Origin: Neiella marina
GTDB lineage: Bacteria; Pseudomonadota; Gammaproteobacteria; Enterobacterales; Neiellaceae
Assembly: GCF_002165625.1 (NCBI RefSeq)
Contig: NZ_NGNS01000011.1
Location: 1-64,000, forward strand
Direction of reading: 5' to 3'
DNA: 64,000 nt
Part shown: one piece after another, positions 43,473 through 52,656 of the stretch
Position numbering within the stretch: the stretch's first letter is position 1
Layout: each line of letters starts with the position of its first letter
The notes under the pieces: model-generated
Database searches by the model: none
What the model was told of the DNA's origin: nothing
What the model saw: only the letters and a program-made list of their open reading frames with translations
Made by a program: the position numbers and the translations under genes

Positions 43473-44100
43473 TTGTGTGTCATTGCAAGGACACTTACCG
43501 CTAATTGCGATTATCCGGGGTGTGACACCGGACTTGGTGCTTGAAGTAGCTGATGTGTTGGTGGAAGAAGGCTTCACCATGATTGAAGTGCCGCTGAATA
43601 GCCCTGATGCATTAACTAGTATTGCTAAGTTGGTTGCCAAATACGGTGACAAGTACATCATTGGCGCGGGCACTGTGACTACGCCAGAGTTGGCCGAGCA
43701 GGTCATTGCCACTGGCGCCAATTTAATCGTCACGCCAAACTTTAATGAGCAGGTGGTTAAAATGTCGGTTGCTGCAGGTTGTGCTACTTTTCCTGGAGTC
43801 GTAACACCAACTGAAGCCTTCGCTGCGTTGGCTGCTGGTGCCACCGGATTGAAGCTGTTCCCAATCTCTATGGTCGGTCTTGATGGCTTTAAAGCGCTGA
43901 AATCAGTGTTACCAGCTGATACTAAATGTTACCCAGTCGGTGGCGTCTCACCTTCGATTGAAAGTATGAAACCTTACATCGAGATTGGTGCGGATGGGTT
44001 TGGCTTGGGCTCTGCGCTCTACAAGCCGTCAATGACCCTTGAGCAAGTTCGAGCCAATGCCCGTGGTTATGTGACTAGTTTTAAACAACTAGTCAGCTGA
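43465..44100 (+). CDS. dgoA: 2-keto-3-deoxy-6-phosphogalactonate aldolase
   Basis: About 211 residues, a class I aldolase of the KDPG/KDPGal family, splitting its substrate to pyruvate and glyceraldehyde-3-phosphate. Motifs: LPLIAIIRGVTPD with the conserved Glu further on (IEVPLNSPDA), GAGTVTTPE, and the Schiff-base Lys in TGLKLFPISMVG. The EVPLNSP variant is typical of KDPGal aldolases. The ATG at 43465 overlaps the kinase by eight bases, with GAGGA upstream. Confidence 0.92.
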   Translation: MTDCVSLQGHLPLIAIIRGVTPDLVLEVADVLVEEGFTMIEVPLNSPDALTSIAKLVAKYGDKYIIGAGTVTTPELAEQVIATGANLIVTPNFNEQVVKMSVAAGCATFPGVVTPTEAFAALAAGATGLKLFPISMVGLDGFKALKSVLPADTKCYPVGGVSPSIESMKPYIEIGADGFGLGSALYKPSMTLEQVRANARGYVTSFKQLVS

Positions 44101-44195
44101 GCTCGCTGATTTTTTGTTTATTTGAAGTTTATTGATTTAATGCAGGAACTGGTGCTGTCTTCAATTCGCGAATTATTATACTATTCAAAATAATT

Positions 44196-44210
44196 AAAGA
44201 TAATATGTTT
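44196..44210. promoter_or_regulatory. Operator, site 2
   Basis: AAAGATAATATGTTT, one base from site 1 in the left arm, 32 bp before the GntR start codon. It points to autoregulation together with site 3. Confidence 0.62.
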
Positions 44211-44222
44211 AATAGCTAGAAC

Positions 44223-44237
44223 AAAGATAAGATGTTT
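44223..44237. promoter_or_regulatory. Operator, site 3
   Basis: AAAGATAAGATGTTT lies 27 bp after site 2 and ends four bases before the proposed ATG of the GntR gene. Binding here could block translation start or transcription elongation. Confidence 0.55.
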
Positions 44238-44241
44238 GCCG

Positions 44242-44982
44242 ATGAGTGAATTAGTTTATTACGACCTGAAGCGGTCGACCAAAATGACCCCAAGTTTGTC
44301 GGTGCAAGTTGCACGAGAACTGGGACGTCGCATTGTAGCCGGCTCAATTGAGCCTGGTGCCTTGATTGATGACGAAAATGCTTTGGCGGAACGCTTTCAG
44401 GTGAGTCGCGTGGTTGTGCGCGATGCGGTTAAAATTTTAGTAGGTAAAGGATTACTGGATGTTCGCCGAGGGATAGGCACTAAAGTCCGACCACGTAATG
44501 AGTGGATTTTACTGGACGACGATGTCTTAGCTTGGCATATCACAGCAACGCCTCGCGCTGATTTCATTAATCAGCTGATGGATATTCGATTGGCGTTTGA
44601 ACCCAAGGCTGCGCGCTGGGCCGCTGAGCGGGCTACCGAAGAAGACATCGCTGAAATCGATAAAGCATGTAAGGGCATGGAAGAAGAAACCGGCTCCATT
44701 GAGAAGTTTATTGTCGCCGATGCGCTGTTCCACAAAGCCATGCTTCGCGCCGCCCACAATGAGTTTCTCAATGCAATGGAAGGGGTGATTTACTCTGCCT
44801 TGCTGGTGAGTGTGCGAATCACCAATCAAGACCCGCGCAAAAATAGCGACTCCGTTGCTTTCCATCGTGAAGTGTACGAAGCGGTTGCGGCAGGGGATGG
44901 AGACAAAGCTGAACAACTCACCGAAAAACTGTTAACCGACGCAATTCGTCGCCTTAAAGAGAACTTTAACGTCGAACGCTAA
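44242..44982 (+). CDS. GntR-family regulator, FadR subfamily
   Basis: About 246 residues: an N-terminal winged helix (residues about 15-75, IVAGSIEPGALIDDENALAERFQVSRVVVRDAVKIL) and a C-terminal FCD ligand domain with the metal-type motifs DIRLAFEPKAARWAAE and FHKAMLRAAHNEFL, FHREVYEAV. FadR-type relatives with this layout respond to sugar acids (as DgoR does to a galactonate product). Its gene is preceded by two operators and followed by a strong terminator. Likely ligand: a 2-keto-3-deoxygalactonate-type intermediate. Confidence 0.88.
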   Translation: MSELVYYDLKRSTKMTPSLSVQVARELGRRIVAGSIEPGALIDDENALAERFQVSRVVVRDAVKILVGKGLLDVRRGIGTKVRPRNEWILLDDDVLAWHITATPRADFINQLMDIRLAFEPKAARWAAERATEEDIAEIDKACKGMEEETGSIEKFIVADALFHKAMLRAAHNEFLNAMEGVIYSALLVSVRITNQDPRKNSDSVAFHREVYEAVAAGDGDKAEQLTEKLLTDAIRRLKENFNVER

Positions 44983-45009
44983 TCAGTACACTGGTAAGAG
45001 CTAAATATC

Positions 45010-45042
45010 AAACGGGAAGCCCCTTGGCTTCCCGTTTTTTTT
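45010..45042 (+). terminator. Strong Rho-independent terminator after the GntR gene
   Basis: A perfect 12-bp stem AAACGGGAAGCC/GGCTTCCCGTTT with a CCTT loop, then a T run. It ends the GntR transcript. The rest of the 372-bp gap to the next gene holds operator site 4 and nothing else recognisable. Confidence 0.92.
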
Positions 45043-45262
45043 GTCTTAATGGAACGGGATGAAGGGCTTTACAAATCACAACATTTGTTAATGATTTGTT
45101 AATTGTGGTGGACGCAACACATTGCAAACTCCTTTCCAAGCCACTCATACAGGCAGTGATAGCGATATCATCGAGACTTATTCGCAGGTTTATCGATCTC
45201 GCAACATTAAAAATATTCGTTAACAAACTGTGCACTCGCGCATGAACTGCTGTTGAAAGCTC

Positions 45263-45277
45263 AAACATCATATGTTT
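45263..45277. promoter_or_regulatory. Palindromic operator, site 4
   Basis: AAACATCATATGTTT, 78 bp before the small lipoprotein ORF and about 380 bp before the first sulfatase. Matches sites 1 and 5. Confidence 0.68.
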
Positions 45278-45354
45278 ACATAGGTGGCATAAATATTCCT
45301 GCAAAGTATGTAGGATCAAATAATAGAGATACATGACCATCGGAGTATTAAACG

Positions 45355-45570
45355 ATGAATCAATTGGGGAGTAGTGGGAGTTTTGCCTTCGCCATCACGA
45401 CGGCGCTCTCTTTGTCAGCCTGTAATACCGCATTGGCAAGTGACACTGAAGTGACTGATGTTCCGTGTCAGCAAGTTTCCACGACAGCCAATGACAGTGG
45501 TCTCGCCGATTCAGTCGAACTGGCGTTGACTGACGCAGGATTGCAGCTTAATCCACACGTTTTATTGTGA
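45355..45570 (+). CDS. Small putative lipoprotein, unknown function
   Basis: 71 codons with GGAG nine bases before the ATG. The N-terminus AFAITTALSLSACNTALA looks like a signal peptide with a lipobox (LSAC) or an alternative cleavage after ALA. The remaining 45 residues are acidic and Thr/Ser-rich, with one more Cys. No family recognised. It lies between operator site 4 and a terminator-like hairpin ahead of the sulfatase. It could be a real small envelope protein, a decayed remnant, or a leader reading frame. Confidence 0.5.
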   Translation: MNQLGSSGSFAFAITTALSLSACNTALASDTEVTDVPCQQVSTTANDSGLADSVELALTDAGLQLNPHVLL

Positions 45571-45594
45571 GTGGAGCGGACAGGACAAATGAGC

Positions 45595-45615
45595 GACACC
45601 GCAGCGGTGTCTTTA
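45595..45615 (+). terminator. Terminator-like hairpin before the sulfatase gene
   Basis: GACACC-GCAGC-GGTGTC followed by CTTTAT, between the small lipoprotein ORF and the first sulfatase. It may cause partial termination. Confidence 0.5.
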
Positions 45616-45658
45616 TCTGAAAACTATCCATTACCGAAGTGAACAAGAGCTTGCTTTC

Positions 45659-47185
45659 ATGAACTCGTTTAATTTCAAAAATCTAAAAGGCGCAGCAGCG
45701 TTGCTGTGTCTTGTTACACCGTTTCTGGCCTCACCCTCTTTGGCCGATGTCAAACGCACTGAAAAACCAAATGTGCTGGTACTCATGTTTGACGACATGC
45801 GCTTTGACACTTTCTCTTACCGCGGTGGCCCGGTTAATACCCCTAATATTGACCAATTGGCTGCTGAATCAACTCGTTTTGACAATGCAATGTCAACAAC
45901 GGGCCTGTGTTCGCCATCTCGAGCTGCGTTTTACACTGGCCGTTGGGGCCACAAAAACGGTCTAGATGACAATGTTGAGCTCTACCACACCCGCTTGATG
46001 GAATTGGATCCACGTGAAGGTACGCTGATCAAGCGCGCCAAGGATGCGGGTTACTTGGTAGGTCATGTTGGCAAATGGCATTTAGGTGCGACCGGTACTG
46101 CCATGCGTGGCGCAGAAATTGACTTAGCCCATGGTCATGAACCACGCGAACGTTTTACTCGGGTTTACACGCCGTATTCAAAAGTGACTCAAGTTGAAGG
46201 TTACTATGCGGGTAAGCTTGATGATGGTGATGAAAAGCACGAGTACTACCGCACGCTACCTGGCGGTTATAAGGATACCGAGGCCTACAAGAAGGTAGTT
46301 GCTGGTAAGCAAATGCTGAAACAAATGGCCAGCGACGAGCGCCCCTTCTTTGGTGTGATCAGCTTTAATCAGCCGCACCCTGCCTATCGAGTGCCAGAGC
46401 CATATGCCAGCATGTTTGACCCGAAAACAGTCAAACTGCCGTCGAATCATCTAGCTGAGCGAGTGAAAAAACCGTTGGCGCAAGGAGGGATTTGGTGGCC
46501 TTGGCATGATGTGGGTCATATGACTGACATGGATTGGCGAAAAGCTCGCGCCTACTACTATGGCGCCATTGCAATGGTTGACCGCATTATTGGCGAACTG
46601 CTGCAAGCAGCTAAAGACGAAGGTATTTACGACGACTTACACATCGTCTTGCTTGGCGATCAGGGCAGCATGCTGGGCGAGCATACGCTCTATGACAAAG
46701 GTCCATATGCCTACGATGAGCTGATGCGGATGCCGTTGTTGATCAAAAACCCGAACCTACAACCGCGCACGGTTAATCGTCAGGTGTCACTGCTTGATGT
46801 GACGCCAACGCTGGCTGAATTGATGGGCTTGGCCAGTGATGGCGATGTTGATGGTCATACCCTAACGCCGTTGATGACCGAAGGTGATAAAGCTGAAGCC
46901 GGACAACCTGACACCGCCCTCTATGCCTACGAGTGGTACAACGGCTCATGGTTTGGGATTCGCGCAGTACGGACGCCAGAGTTCAAGTTTGTCTGGAATC
47001 CGGGCGACAACGTGGATGAATTCTACGACCTGAGCAACGACCCTGGCGAGGTCAGCAATCTGATCGGCAACGCCAAGTACAAGAAGCAAATCGCCATGAT
47101 GGTTGAGCTTCTAAAAGCTGAGCTCAAACGCGTTGATGATCCATCGCTGACTAAATTAGAGCATCACGCCAAAGCGTACCTGTAA
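45659..47185 (+). CDS. S1-family sulfatase
   Basis: 508 residues. Signal peptide to about residue 29 (SPSLA-D), so periplasmic or secreted. It has the sulfatase start VLVLMFDDMRFDTF (metal Asp pair) and the formylglycine motif CSPSRAAFYTGR with Cys 84, then GHVGKWHLG and LLGDQGSMLGEH (metal Asp and following His region). The Cys must be oxidised by a formylglycine-generating enzyme, which is not in the window. It likely removes a sulfate ester from the galactan; S1 subfamily not determined. Confidence 0.93.
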   Translation: MNSFNFKNLKGAAALLCLVTPFLASPSLADVKRTEKPNVLVLMFDDMRFDTFSYRGGPVNTPNIDQLAAESTRFDNAMSTTGLCSPSRAAFYTGRWGHKNGLDDNVELYHTRLMELDPREGTLIKRAKDAGYLVGHVGKWHLGATGTAMRGAEIDLAHGHEPRERFTRVYTPYSKVTQVEGYYAGKLDDGDEKHEYYRTLPGGYKDTEAYKKVVAGKQMLKQMASDERPFFGVISFNQPHPAYRVPEPYASMFDPKTVKLPSNHLAERVKKPLAQGGIWWPWHDVGHMTDMDWRKARAYYYGAIAMVDRIIGELLQAAKDEGIYDDLHIVLLGDQGSMLGEHTLYDKGPYAYDELMRMPLLIKNPNLQPRTVNRQVSLLDVTPTLAELMGLASDGDVDGHTLTPLMTEGDKAEAGQPDTALYAYEWYNGSWFGIRAVRTPEFKFVWNPGDNVDEFYDLSNDPGEVSNLIGNAKYKKQIAMMVELLKAELKRVDDPSLTKLEHHAKAYL

Positions 47186-47193
47186 AGATTACT

Positions 47194-47214
47194 GCGAGGC
47201 GCGAGGCGCCTCGC
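47194..47214 (+). promoter_or_regulatory. Intercistronic hairpin between the sulfatases
   Basis: A perfect 9-bp GC stem GCGAGGCGC/GCGCCTCGC with a 3-nt loop, 9 bp after the first sulfatase stop. No T run follows, so it probably tunes mRNA stability or expression of the second gene instead of terminating. Confidence 0.55.
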
Positions 47215-47228
47215 CCCTAGAGGAAGTT

Positions 47229-48677
47229 ATGAAGACAACACTAATCAAACGAATCGCTCCGGCACTGTTGGGTTTGGCGTCGGTGTTTGCTGCAGGTGCG
47301 GCTGAGCGTCCGAATATTTTGGTGATCATCACCGACGATTTAGGTTACGGCGACGTCGGCTTCAATGGTGCGACCGATATTCGCACGCCAAACCTTGATG
47401 CCTTAGCGGCAGACGGTACCACTTTCAACGCGGCCTACAACGTCCATCCGTTTTGTGGACCGAGTCGAGCGGGATTGATGACCGGCCGTCATCCACACAA
47501 ATTCGGTTCGCAGTTCAATCTGCCAACCAGTTATCTTTCGGGCGGCTTAGGCGTTCCCGTTGAAGAAACCTTTATCAGTAAAACCCTACAGAATGCCGGT
47601 TACTTTACCGGTGTCGTTGGAAAATGGCACTTGGGCGAGACCGAAAAGTATCATCCTCACAATCGTGGTTTTGATGAATTCTATGGCTTCTTAAACGGCG
47701 GCCATGACTACTTTCCAGAAAGCTTCGCTCCTGCTTACGAGCGTCAGCGTAAAAATGGCATGAAGAAAGCCATTGGAGGCTACCTTCACCCGCTTGAGTA
47801 CAACGGCAAAGAAGTTGAAGAGAAAGAGTACATCACTGATGGCCTGTCGCGCGAAGCGGTCAACTTCATTGAGAAAGCTGCTGACAACAAAGATCAGCCA
47901 TTTTTCTTGTATCTCGCTTACAACGCTCCGCATTCGCCAATGCAAGCGAAACAAGAAGACATGGATCAGTTCCCAGAGATTAAAGACAAAAAACGCAAAG
48001 TATACGCCGGCATGGTCTATGCCGTTGACCGCGGCGTGAAGCGCGTGGTTGAGGCGTTGAAAGAAACCAATCAGTTCGACAATACCTTGATCGTGTTCCT
48101 CAGTGATAACGGCGGTAAACCCAAGCTTGGTGCAACCAACACACCATTGCGCGGTGAAAAAGGTAGTGCCCTGGAAGGCGGTACTCGCACGCCAATGTTT
48201 TTCCATTGGCCAGACAAAGTCGCCGCGGGTAAGTCCTTTAAGCATCCAGTTTCAACACTTGATTTCTATCCGACGTTCGCGGCATTGGCGGGCGCAGATC
48301 TCCCTGCCAATAAAGAACTTGATGGCAAAGACATCTGGCAAAGCTTGCAAGATGGCAGTAGCCCTCGAGCCGGTGAAATGCTTTATGTGATGCGTCACCG
48401 CAATGGTTTCTCGGAAGTGTCAGGGCGCAAAGACAATTGGAAAATCGTCAACGTGACCGGCAATCAATGGCAGTTGTTTGATATTGAGAAAGACATTAGC
48501 GAGCGCAATGACCTCAGTAAGCAGTACCCACATGTGTTGCGCGAAATGGTTGCCGATATGGAGATTTGGAGCTGGCAACATGCGCAGCCGAAGTGGTTCC
48601 ACATTCACTCTGAAGGGGTGCTGTGGCGAGAAAAGTCGATGCCGCGCTTCCATGAGACATTTGAGATCAAAGATTAA
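47229..48677 (+). CDS. S1-family sulfatase, possibly S1_19-like
   Basis: 482 residues, signal peptide to about residue 24 (AAGAA-E). Motifs: ILVIITDDLGYGDVG, formylglycine motif CGPSRAGLMTGR with Cys 76, TGVVGKWHLGE, LIVFLSDNGGKP. The CGPSRAGLMTGR.PH pattern is common in galactan-active S1 sulfatases, including S1_19 of carrageenan loci; this assignment is from memory. AGAGGAA precedes the ATG. It likely works in the periplasm with the first sulfatase. Confidence 0.92.
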   Translation: MKTTLIKRIAPALLGLASVFAAGAAERPNILVIITDDLGYGDVGFNGATDIRTPNLDALAADGTTFNAAYNVHPFCGPSRAGLMTGRHPHKFGSQFNLPTSYLSGGLGVPVEETFISKTLQNAGYFTGVVGKWHLGETEKYHPHNRGFDEFYGFLNGGHDYFPESFAPAYERQRKNGMKKAIGGYLHPLEYNGKEVEEKEYITDGLSREAVNFIEKAADNKDQPFFLYLAYNAPHSPMQAKQEDMDQFPEIKDKKRKVYAGMVYAVDRGVKRVVEALKETNQFDNTLIVFLSDNGGKPKLGATNTPLRGEKGSALEGGTRTPMFFHWPDKVAAGKSFKHPVSTLDFYPTFAALAGADLPANKELDGKDIWQSLQDGSSPRAGEMLYVMRHRNGFSEVSGRKDNWKIVNVTGNQWQLFDIEKDISERNDLSKQYPHVLREMVADMEIWSWQHAQPKWFHIHSEGVLWREKSMPRFHETFEIKD

Positions 48678-48686
48678 CTAAACATG

Positions 48687-48738
48687 CACAGTTCGGGATG
48701 GCCGACGTTCCCCCGACTTCGCCTCCCGAACTCGTGCT
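48687..48738 (+). terminator. Long imperfect hairpin after the sulfatases
   Basis: GCAC-GTTCGGGA pairs with TCCCGAAC-GTGC across a 20-nt loop, soon after the second sulfatase stop codon. It is the likely operon end. The remaining about 240 bp to the chemoreceptor gene hold nothing else recognisable. Confidence 0.5.
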
Positions 48739-48975
48739 TATTATGCAATGAATTAGCCAAGCGGCTTTGAATCAAAAGGTGGGGGGGAGTAAACAACACG
48801 AAATAGCAACACCATAAGGCGATAACAGCAATGTTTAGTGAGTGCCCTCATCCGCTACTAGGCAACTGATATCTCCAAGACAATAACGAATTACATCGAC
48901 CACACAAGATGGATCTGAGTTTGTCTTACGGACCGAGACTCTAACGATAAAACTATAAAAGAGGTTGGATTTTCA

Positions 48976-51036
48976 ATGAATTTTCTAAGCCGATTCAGAA
49001 TTGGACCGCGTATTATCGCACTCGCGTTCCTACCGATTATTGTGATAGGCGTCTTGACGCTCAATCAGTACCGACATGCCAGCGATGAACAACAGCGCAT
49101 CGCTGAACTCACTAGCCTAATGGCACTAGCCAAAGAGGCGGGAACCCTGATGAATACCATTCAGGATGAACGCGACCTAGCCAACGGTTTTCTCGCTCGG
49201 GAAAACAACGTGGTGGGACCCGTTGGTGAATACTTTGGTAGTCAGGGCAATGACTTTAAAGTCGATATGCAACAACAGCGACAGGTCGTTAACCGCCAAA
49301 TTCAAGAATTCAAAACCTACGTAAACCTGCGCAAGAGCGAATATGCCTCGATGCCATCCGTGCTTGGTGTGTTGGAGCGGCTGAACGAGAATCTTGCTGC
49401 CATGGTAGAAGTCCGCGATAAGATCGACCAGTACATGATCAAAGACGGCAAAATCTGGACTCTGATGATTTACGACAATACCTCTGAGCAGTTTTTCCGC
49501 CTGTTCGAGTCGATTGTTAGAATCGCTTCTTATGATCCTGAATTGAGCTTGCTGTCTAATGCCTACTTGGCTCTGGTCAATTTAGGTGACCGTTATTCGG
49601 TTGAACGGGGCGTGGTAGCACGTGCTTCATACATGAACGCCCTTGATTACAATATCTATGCTCGTGAGAAAAGGACTCGGCAAGAAATCAGCAACCTCAT
49701 CGCACGATTCAATGCCTATGCCAATGACAGCTTGAAAGATGACTTTACTCGCCAGCATTTGCAATCGACAGCGACCCAACAGGTCATTTCTGATTGGAAA
49801 GCCTACCGAGATTCCGCGGCCAAGAAATTGCCGTTTGATGCTAAAACTTGGTATCCGAGATCATCAGCCAATATCCAATCTCTCAACCGTTTCAAAGATC
49901 AATTGGCGGTTCAGATTGTTGAGAAAGCCGATGAGCTCTATCAAGTCGCCACCGCGAAAGTGTGGCAGAGCCTGATTTTGTTCTTTGGTATTTGTATTGC
50001 CGTGGGAGTGGTGTCGTACGTCATCATTATGTCAATCATTCGGCCATTAAAACGTTTGGTTCGACAATTGACCCATGTCGCTAACAACAAAGATTTGAAC
50101 TATCAACTCGATGTATCTGGCAATGATGAACTGTCAGAAGTTGCCAAGGCCGCTGATTCATTGCTAACCAGCTTCCACTCGGCGCTGGCAGGCGTGTTAG
50201 AAGTGGAGATGAAAATGAAGCAGCTGACTTCCAATGTGCTGCAATCGATGACTATCAGCCAGCAGCGAGCAGAGAATCAAAACCGCAACACCGATGGTGT
50301 GTCGGTTGCGATGAATGAAATGACAGCTTCTGTCGGGGAAGTGTCCGTTAGTGCCCAATTGACCTCCGATGCGGTTCAGCGATTGCATGACATGTCGGTG
50401 AAAAGCGCCGATAGCGCCAATACCAGCAAGGACATTATGGAACAGCTGACCAGTGACCTGGATAGCGCCACCAAGATGGTGGAGAGCGTCAATGAAGAAA
50501 GCAATGCCATCGGCGCAGTGATTAATGTTATTCAAGATATTGCCGAGCAAACCAATTTACTTGCCCTTAACGCCGCGATTGAAGCAGCACGGGCTGGCGA
50601 GCAAGGCCGAGGTTTTGCGGTAGTGGCAGATGAAGTTCGCAGCCTGGCTAGCCGCACCCAAGAATCAACAGGTCATATTAAGCAGCAAATCGAAGCGCTA
50701 CAGACTGGTGCCCACACGGTTACTACCACCATGGACCGACTCAAGGGGCAGGGCAGCGAGGCGGTTGCCGTAGTAGTTGAGACCCTCGGAGCCTTTGAGG
50801 TGCTGCAGCAAGAGTTAGACAACATTGCTCAGATGTCGACCCAAATCGCCACTGCGGCAGAGCAGCAGTCGATGACATCAGGTGATATAAACCGGCAGAT
50901 CCATGAGATCAAAGAAGACTCTGATGAGATGACAACCCACGTGAAGTCAACGCAAGTGGCCAGTAATGAACTGGACCAGACCGCTGAAGTGTTGGACTCC
51001 TATGTCTCTGCGTTTCAGTTGAAACATGCTAGCTGA
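48976..51036 (+). CDS. Methyl-accepting chemotaxis protein with NIT domain
   Basis: 686 residues. Transmembrane helix 1 at about 12-28; a long periplasmic domain of about 300 residues that resembles the NIT (nitrate/nitrite-sensing) fold ([22 protein letters not shown]); helix 2 at about 333-353; HAMP to about 405; signalling domain about 430-680 with the conserved tip [25 protein letters not shown] precedes the ATG. It lies inside the galactan locus between sulfatases and the dehydratase operon, so it may steer cells to an algal signal instead of nitrate. Confidence 0.9.
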   Translation: MNFLSRFRIGPRIIALAFLPIIVIGVLTLNQYRHASDEQQRIAELTSLMALAKEAGTLMNTIQDERDLANGFLARENNVVGPVGEYFGSQGNDFKVDMQQQRQVVNRQIQEFKTYVNLRKSEYASMPSVLGVLERLNENLAAMVEVRDKIDQYMIKDGKIWTLMIYDNTSEQFFRLFESIVRIASYDPELSLLSNAYLALVNLGDRYSVERGVVARASYMNALDYNIYAREKRTRQEISNLIARFNAYANDSLKDDFTRQHLQSTATQQVISDWKAYRDSAAKKLPFDAKTWYPRSSANIQSLNRFKDQLAVQIVEKADELYQVATAKVWQSLILFFGICIAVGVVSYVIIMSIIRPLKRLVRQLTHVANNKDLNYQLDVSGNDELSEVAKAADSLLTSFHSALAGVLEVEMKMKQLTSNVLQSMTISQQRAENQNRNTDGVSVAMNEMTASVGEVSVSAQLTSDAVQRLHDMSVKSADSANTSKDIMEQLTSDLDSATKMVESVNEESNAIGAVINVIQDIAEQTNLLALNAAIEAARAGEQGRGFAVVADEVRSLASRTQESTGHIKQQIEALQTGAHTVTTTMDRLKGQGSEAVAVVVETLGAFEVLQQELDNIAQMSTQIATAAEQQSMTSGDINRQIHEIKEDSDEMTTHVKSTQVASNELDQTAEVLDSYVSAFQLKHAS

Positions 51037-51049
51037 TCAATAAACAACC

Positions 51050-51083
51050 AATGCATCAGGCAATTATTTTTGTCTGATGCATT
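51050..51083 (+). terminator. Hairpin after the chemoreceptor gene
   Basis: AATGCATCAG/CTGATGCATT, 10-bp stem with a T-rich 14-nt loop, 14 bp after the stop codon. The rest of the 468-bp gap is AT-rich and contains operator site 5 and a possible -10 (TACAAT, 51425-51430), but no gene. Confidence 0.6.
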
Positions 51084-51399
51084 AATTCACAATGCCAATA
51101 ATTGCTTACAAACAGTGTTTTTTAGCGACAGAACTGACGATTTTTTAGTCGTCGTGTTGGCTCGTTTAGTCGGGTCAAAATTGGCTTCATAACCTACCGT
51201 TGATACACCTATTTTTATCTATTAAAGACATATAAAACAGTTATTTATTGGTTGTTTGTTGGTTTTTTTGTCGGACTCGTTTAACAGTCGCTGGCGCTGC
51301 TTTGTCGCTGTCAATTTGGCACAAACATAAGTCATCAAAAATAACCAACAAAAAATTCACACATCGCTCACGTTTTTTTGAATTACATCTTGCAAATGC

Positions 51400-51414
51400 A
51401 AACATCATACGTTT
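51400..51414. promoter_or_regulatory. Operator, site 5
   Basis: AAACATCATACGTTT, one substitution from site 4, upstream of the dehydratase operon. It would cover the -35 region if TACAAT at 51425-51430 is the -10 element, a position suited to repression. Confidence 0.65.
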
Positions 51415-51504
51415 GAATAAGTCCTACAATGAAATTAACTAGATCGTTAGCCGTGCGTTCGTTGTGACTGTTATGTCGTCAGCACACCAAATCAGGTTTT
51501 ATTT

Positions 51505-52656
51505 ATGAAAATTGAATGTATTAAAACGCACCACATTAGATGCCAACTGAACGAACCTTTCGGTTTCTCCCAATGGTTCTACGATCAGCGCAATGTGTTG
51601 CTGGTTGAAATTATCACCACTGATGGTGTTCGTGGTTGGGGTGAGTGCTATGGGCCTGCAGACGTTATTCAAGGCGCAGTTGAGAAGTTTTACGCGCCGC
51701 GCATCTTAGGCATGGATGTCCTCTCTACCGACCAAATTTGGCACCATATGTGGCGCGCCTCGTTAGATTTTACTCGCTCTGGCGTCATGATGGCGGCCAT
51801 GTCTGGTATTGACATGGCACTTTGGGACTTAAAGGGCAAAATGCTTGGTCAAAGTGTTAGCCAGCTCATGGGTGGTGCTTGTCGCGATCAGGTACCTTGT
51901 TACGCAACTGGTATGTATTTCCAGGATCTACCGGAAGACCTGCTACTGAAACAGCTTGTTGACGAAGCTGTGTCATATGCAGAGCAAGGTTTTAAAGCGA
52001 TGAAGATCAAGGTTGGTAAGAATCCAGCCTTTGATGAGAAGTTAATCGTTGCCATGCGCGAAGCGTTACCCAACACCATTTTAGCGGCGGACTCCAACCA
52101 CGCTTACGACCTGCCAGAAGCGATCCGCATTGGTAAGGTCTTAGACAAGTGCGGTTACATGTGGTTCGAAGAGCCATTGTCGCCAGAACATCCAGATTTA
52201 TTCCGCCAACTGCAAGACAAAGTCAATTTGCCTGTCGCCACCGGCGAGTGTGAGCAGACTCGATATGGCTTCAATAACTTAATCTCCAAGGGTGGTGTGC
52301 AACTGGTCCAAGCTGACTTGGCTTACTGCGGTGGCCCAAGTGAGGCATTGAAGATCCGCGCCATTGCGTCGGCTAACGGCATCAATATGATTCCACACGT
52401 TTGGGGCACGCAACTTAACTTGGCTGCTGCGACGCACTTCTTAGCGACTTCTTATTCAGAGCCTGGCCGTGCTGAGTCAAAGCCACTCTACCTAGAATAC
52501 GATCGCACCGAAAATCCGCTGCGGGATCAACTCTACAAAGTCAATGTTGAAGTGGTCGATGGCTCGGCCAAGGTGCCAACAGCGCCAGGTCTTGGCGTCG
52601 AGATTGATACCGATGCACTAAACGAATTCACTATTTGTACGACGGAAACGAAATGA
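51505..52656 (+). CDS. Enolase-superfamily sugar-acid dehydratase/cycloisomerase
   Basis: 383 residues of the mandelate racemase group. Catalytic elements: KxK (KAMKIKVG), metal ligands Asp (AADSNHAYD), Glu (WFEEPLSPE) and Glu (ATGECEQTRYG), and the general-base His in MIPHVWGTQLN. The context with kinase, aldolase and aldehyde dehydrogenase suggests 3,6-anhydro-D-galactonate cycloisomerase (DauB), giving 2-keto-3-deoxygalactonate. Galactonate dehydratase is the main alternative. Preceded by operator site 5; overlaps the dehydrogenase start. Confidence 0.85.
   Translation: MKIECIKTHHIRCQLNEPFGFSQWFYDQRNVLLVEIITTDGVRGWGECYGPADVIQGAVEKFYAPRILGMDVLSTDQIWHHMWRASLDFTRSGVMMAAMSGIDMALWDLKGKMLGQSVSQLMGGACRDQVPCYATGMYFQDLPEDLLLKQLVDEAVSYAEQGFKAMKIKVGKNPAFDEKLIVAMREALPNTILAADSNHAYDLPEAIRIGKVLDKCGYMWFEEPLSPEHPDLFRQLQDKVNLPVATGECEQTRYGFNNLISKGGVQLVQADLAYCGGPSEALKIRAIASANGINMIPHVWGTQLNLAAATHFLATSYSEPGRAESKPLYLEYDRTENPLRDQLYKVNVEVVDGSAKVPTAPGLGVEIDTDALNEFTICTTETK

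Noticed and set aside
45008-45340. 110-codon minus-strand frame between the GntR gene and the small lipoprotein ORF
   Set aside because: It covers the strong terminator and operator site 4 and has no recognisable features.
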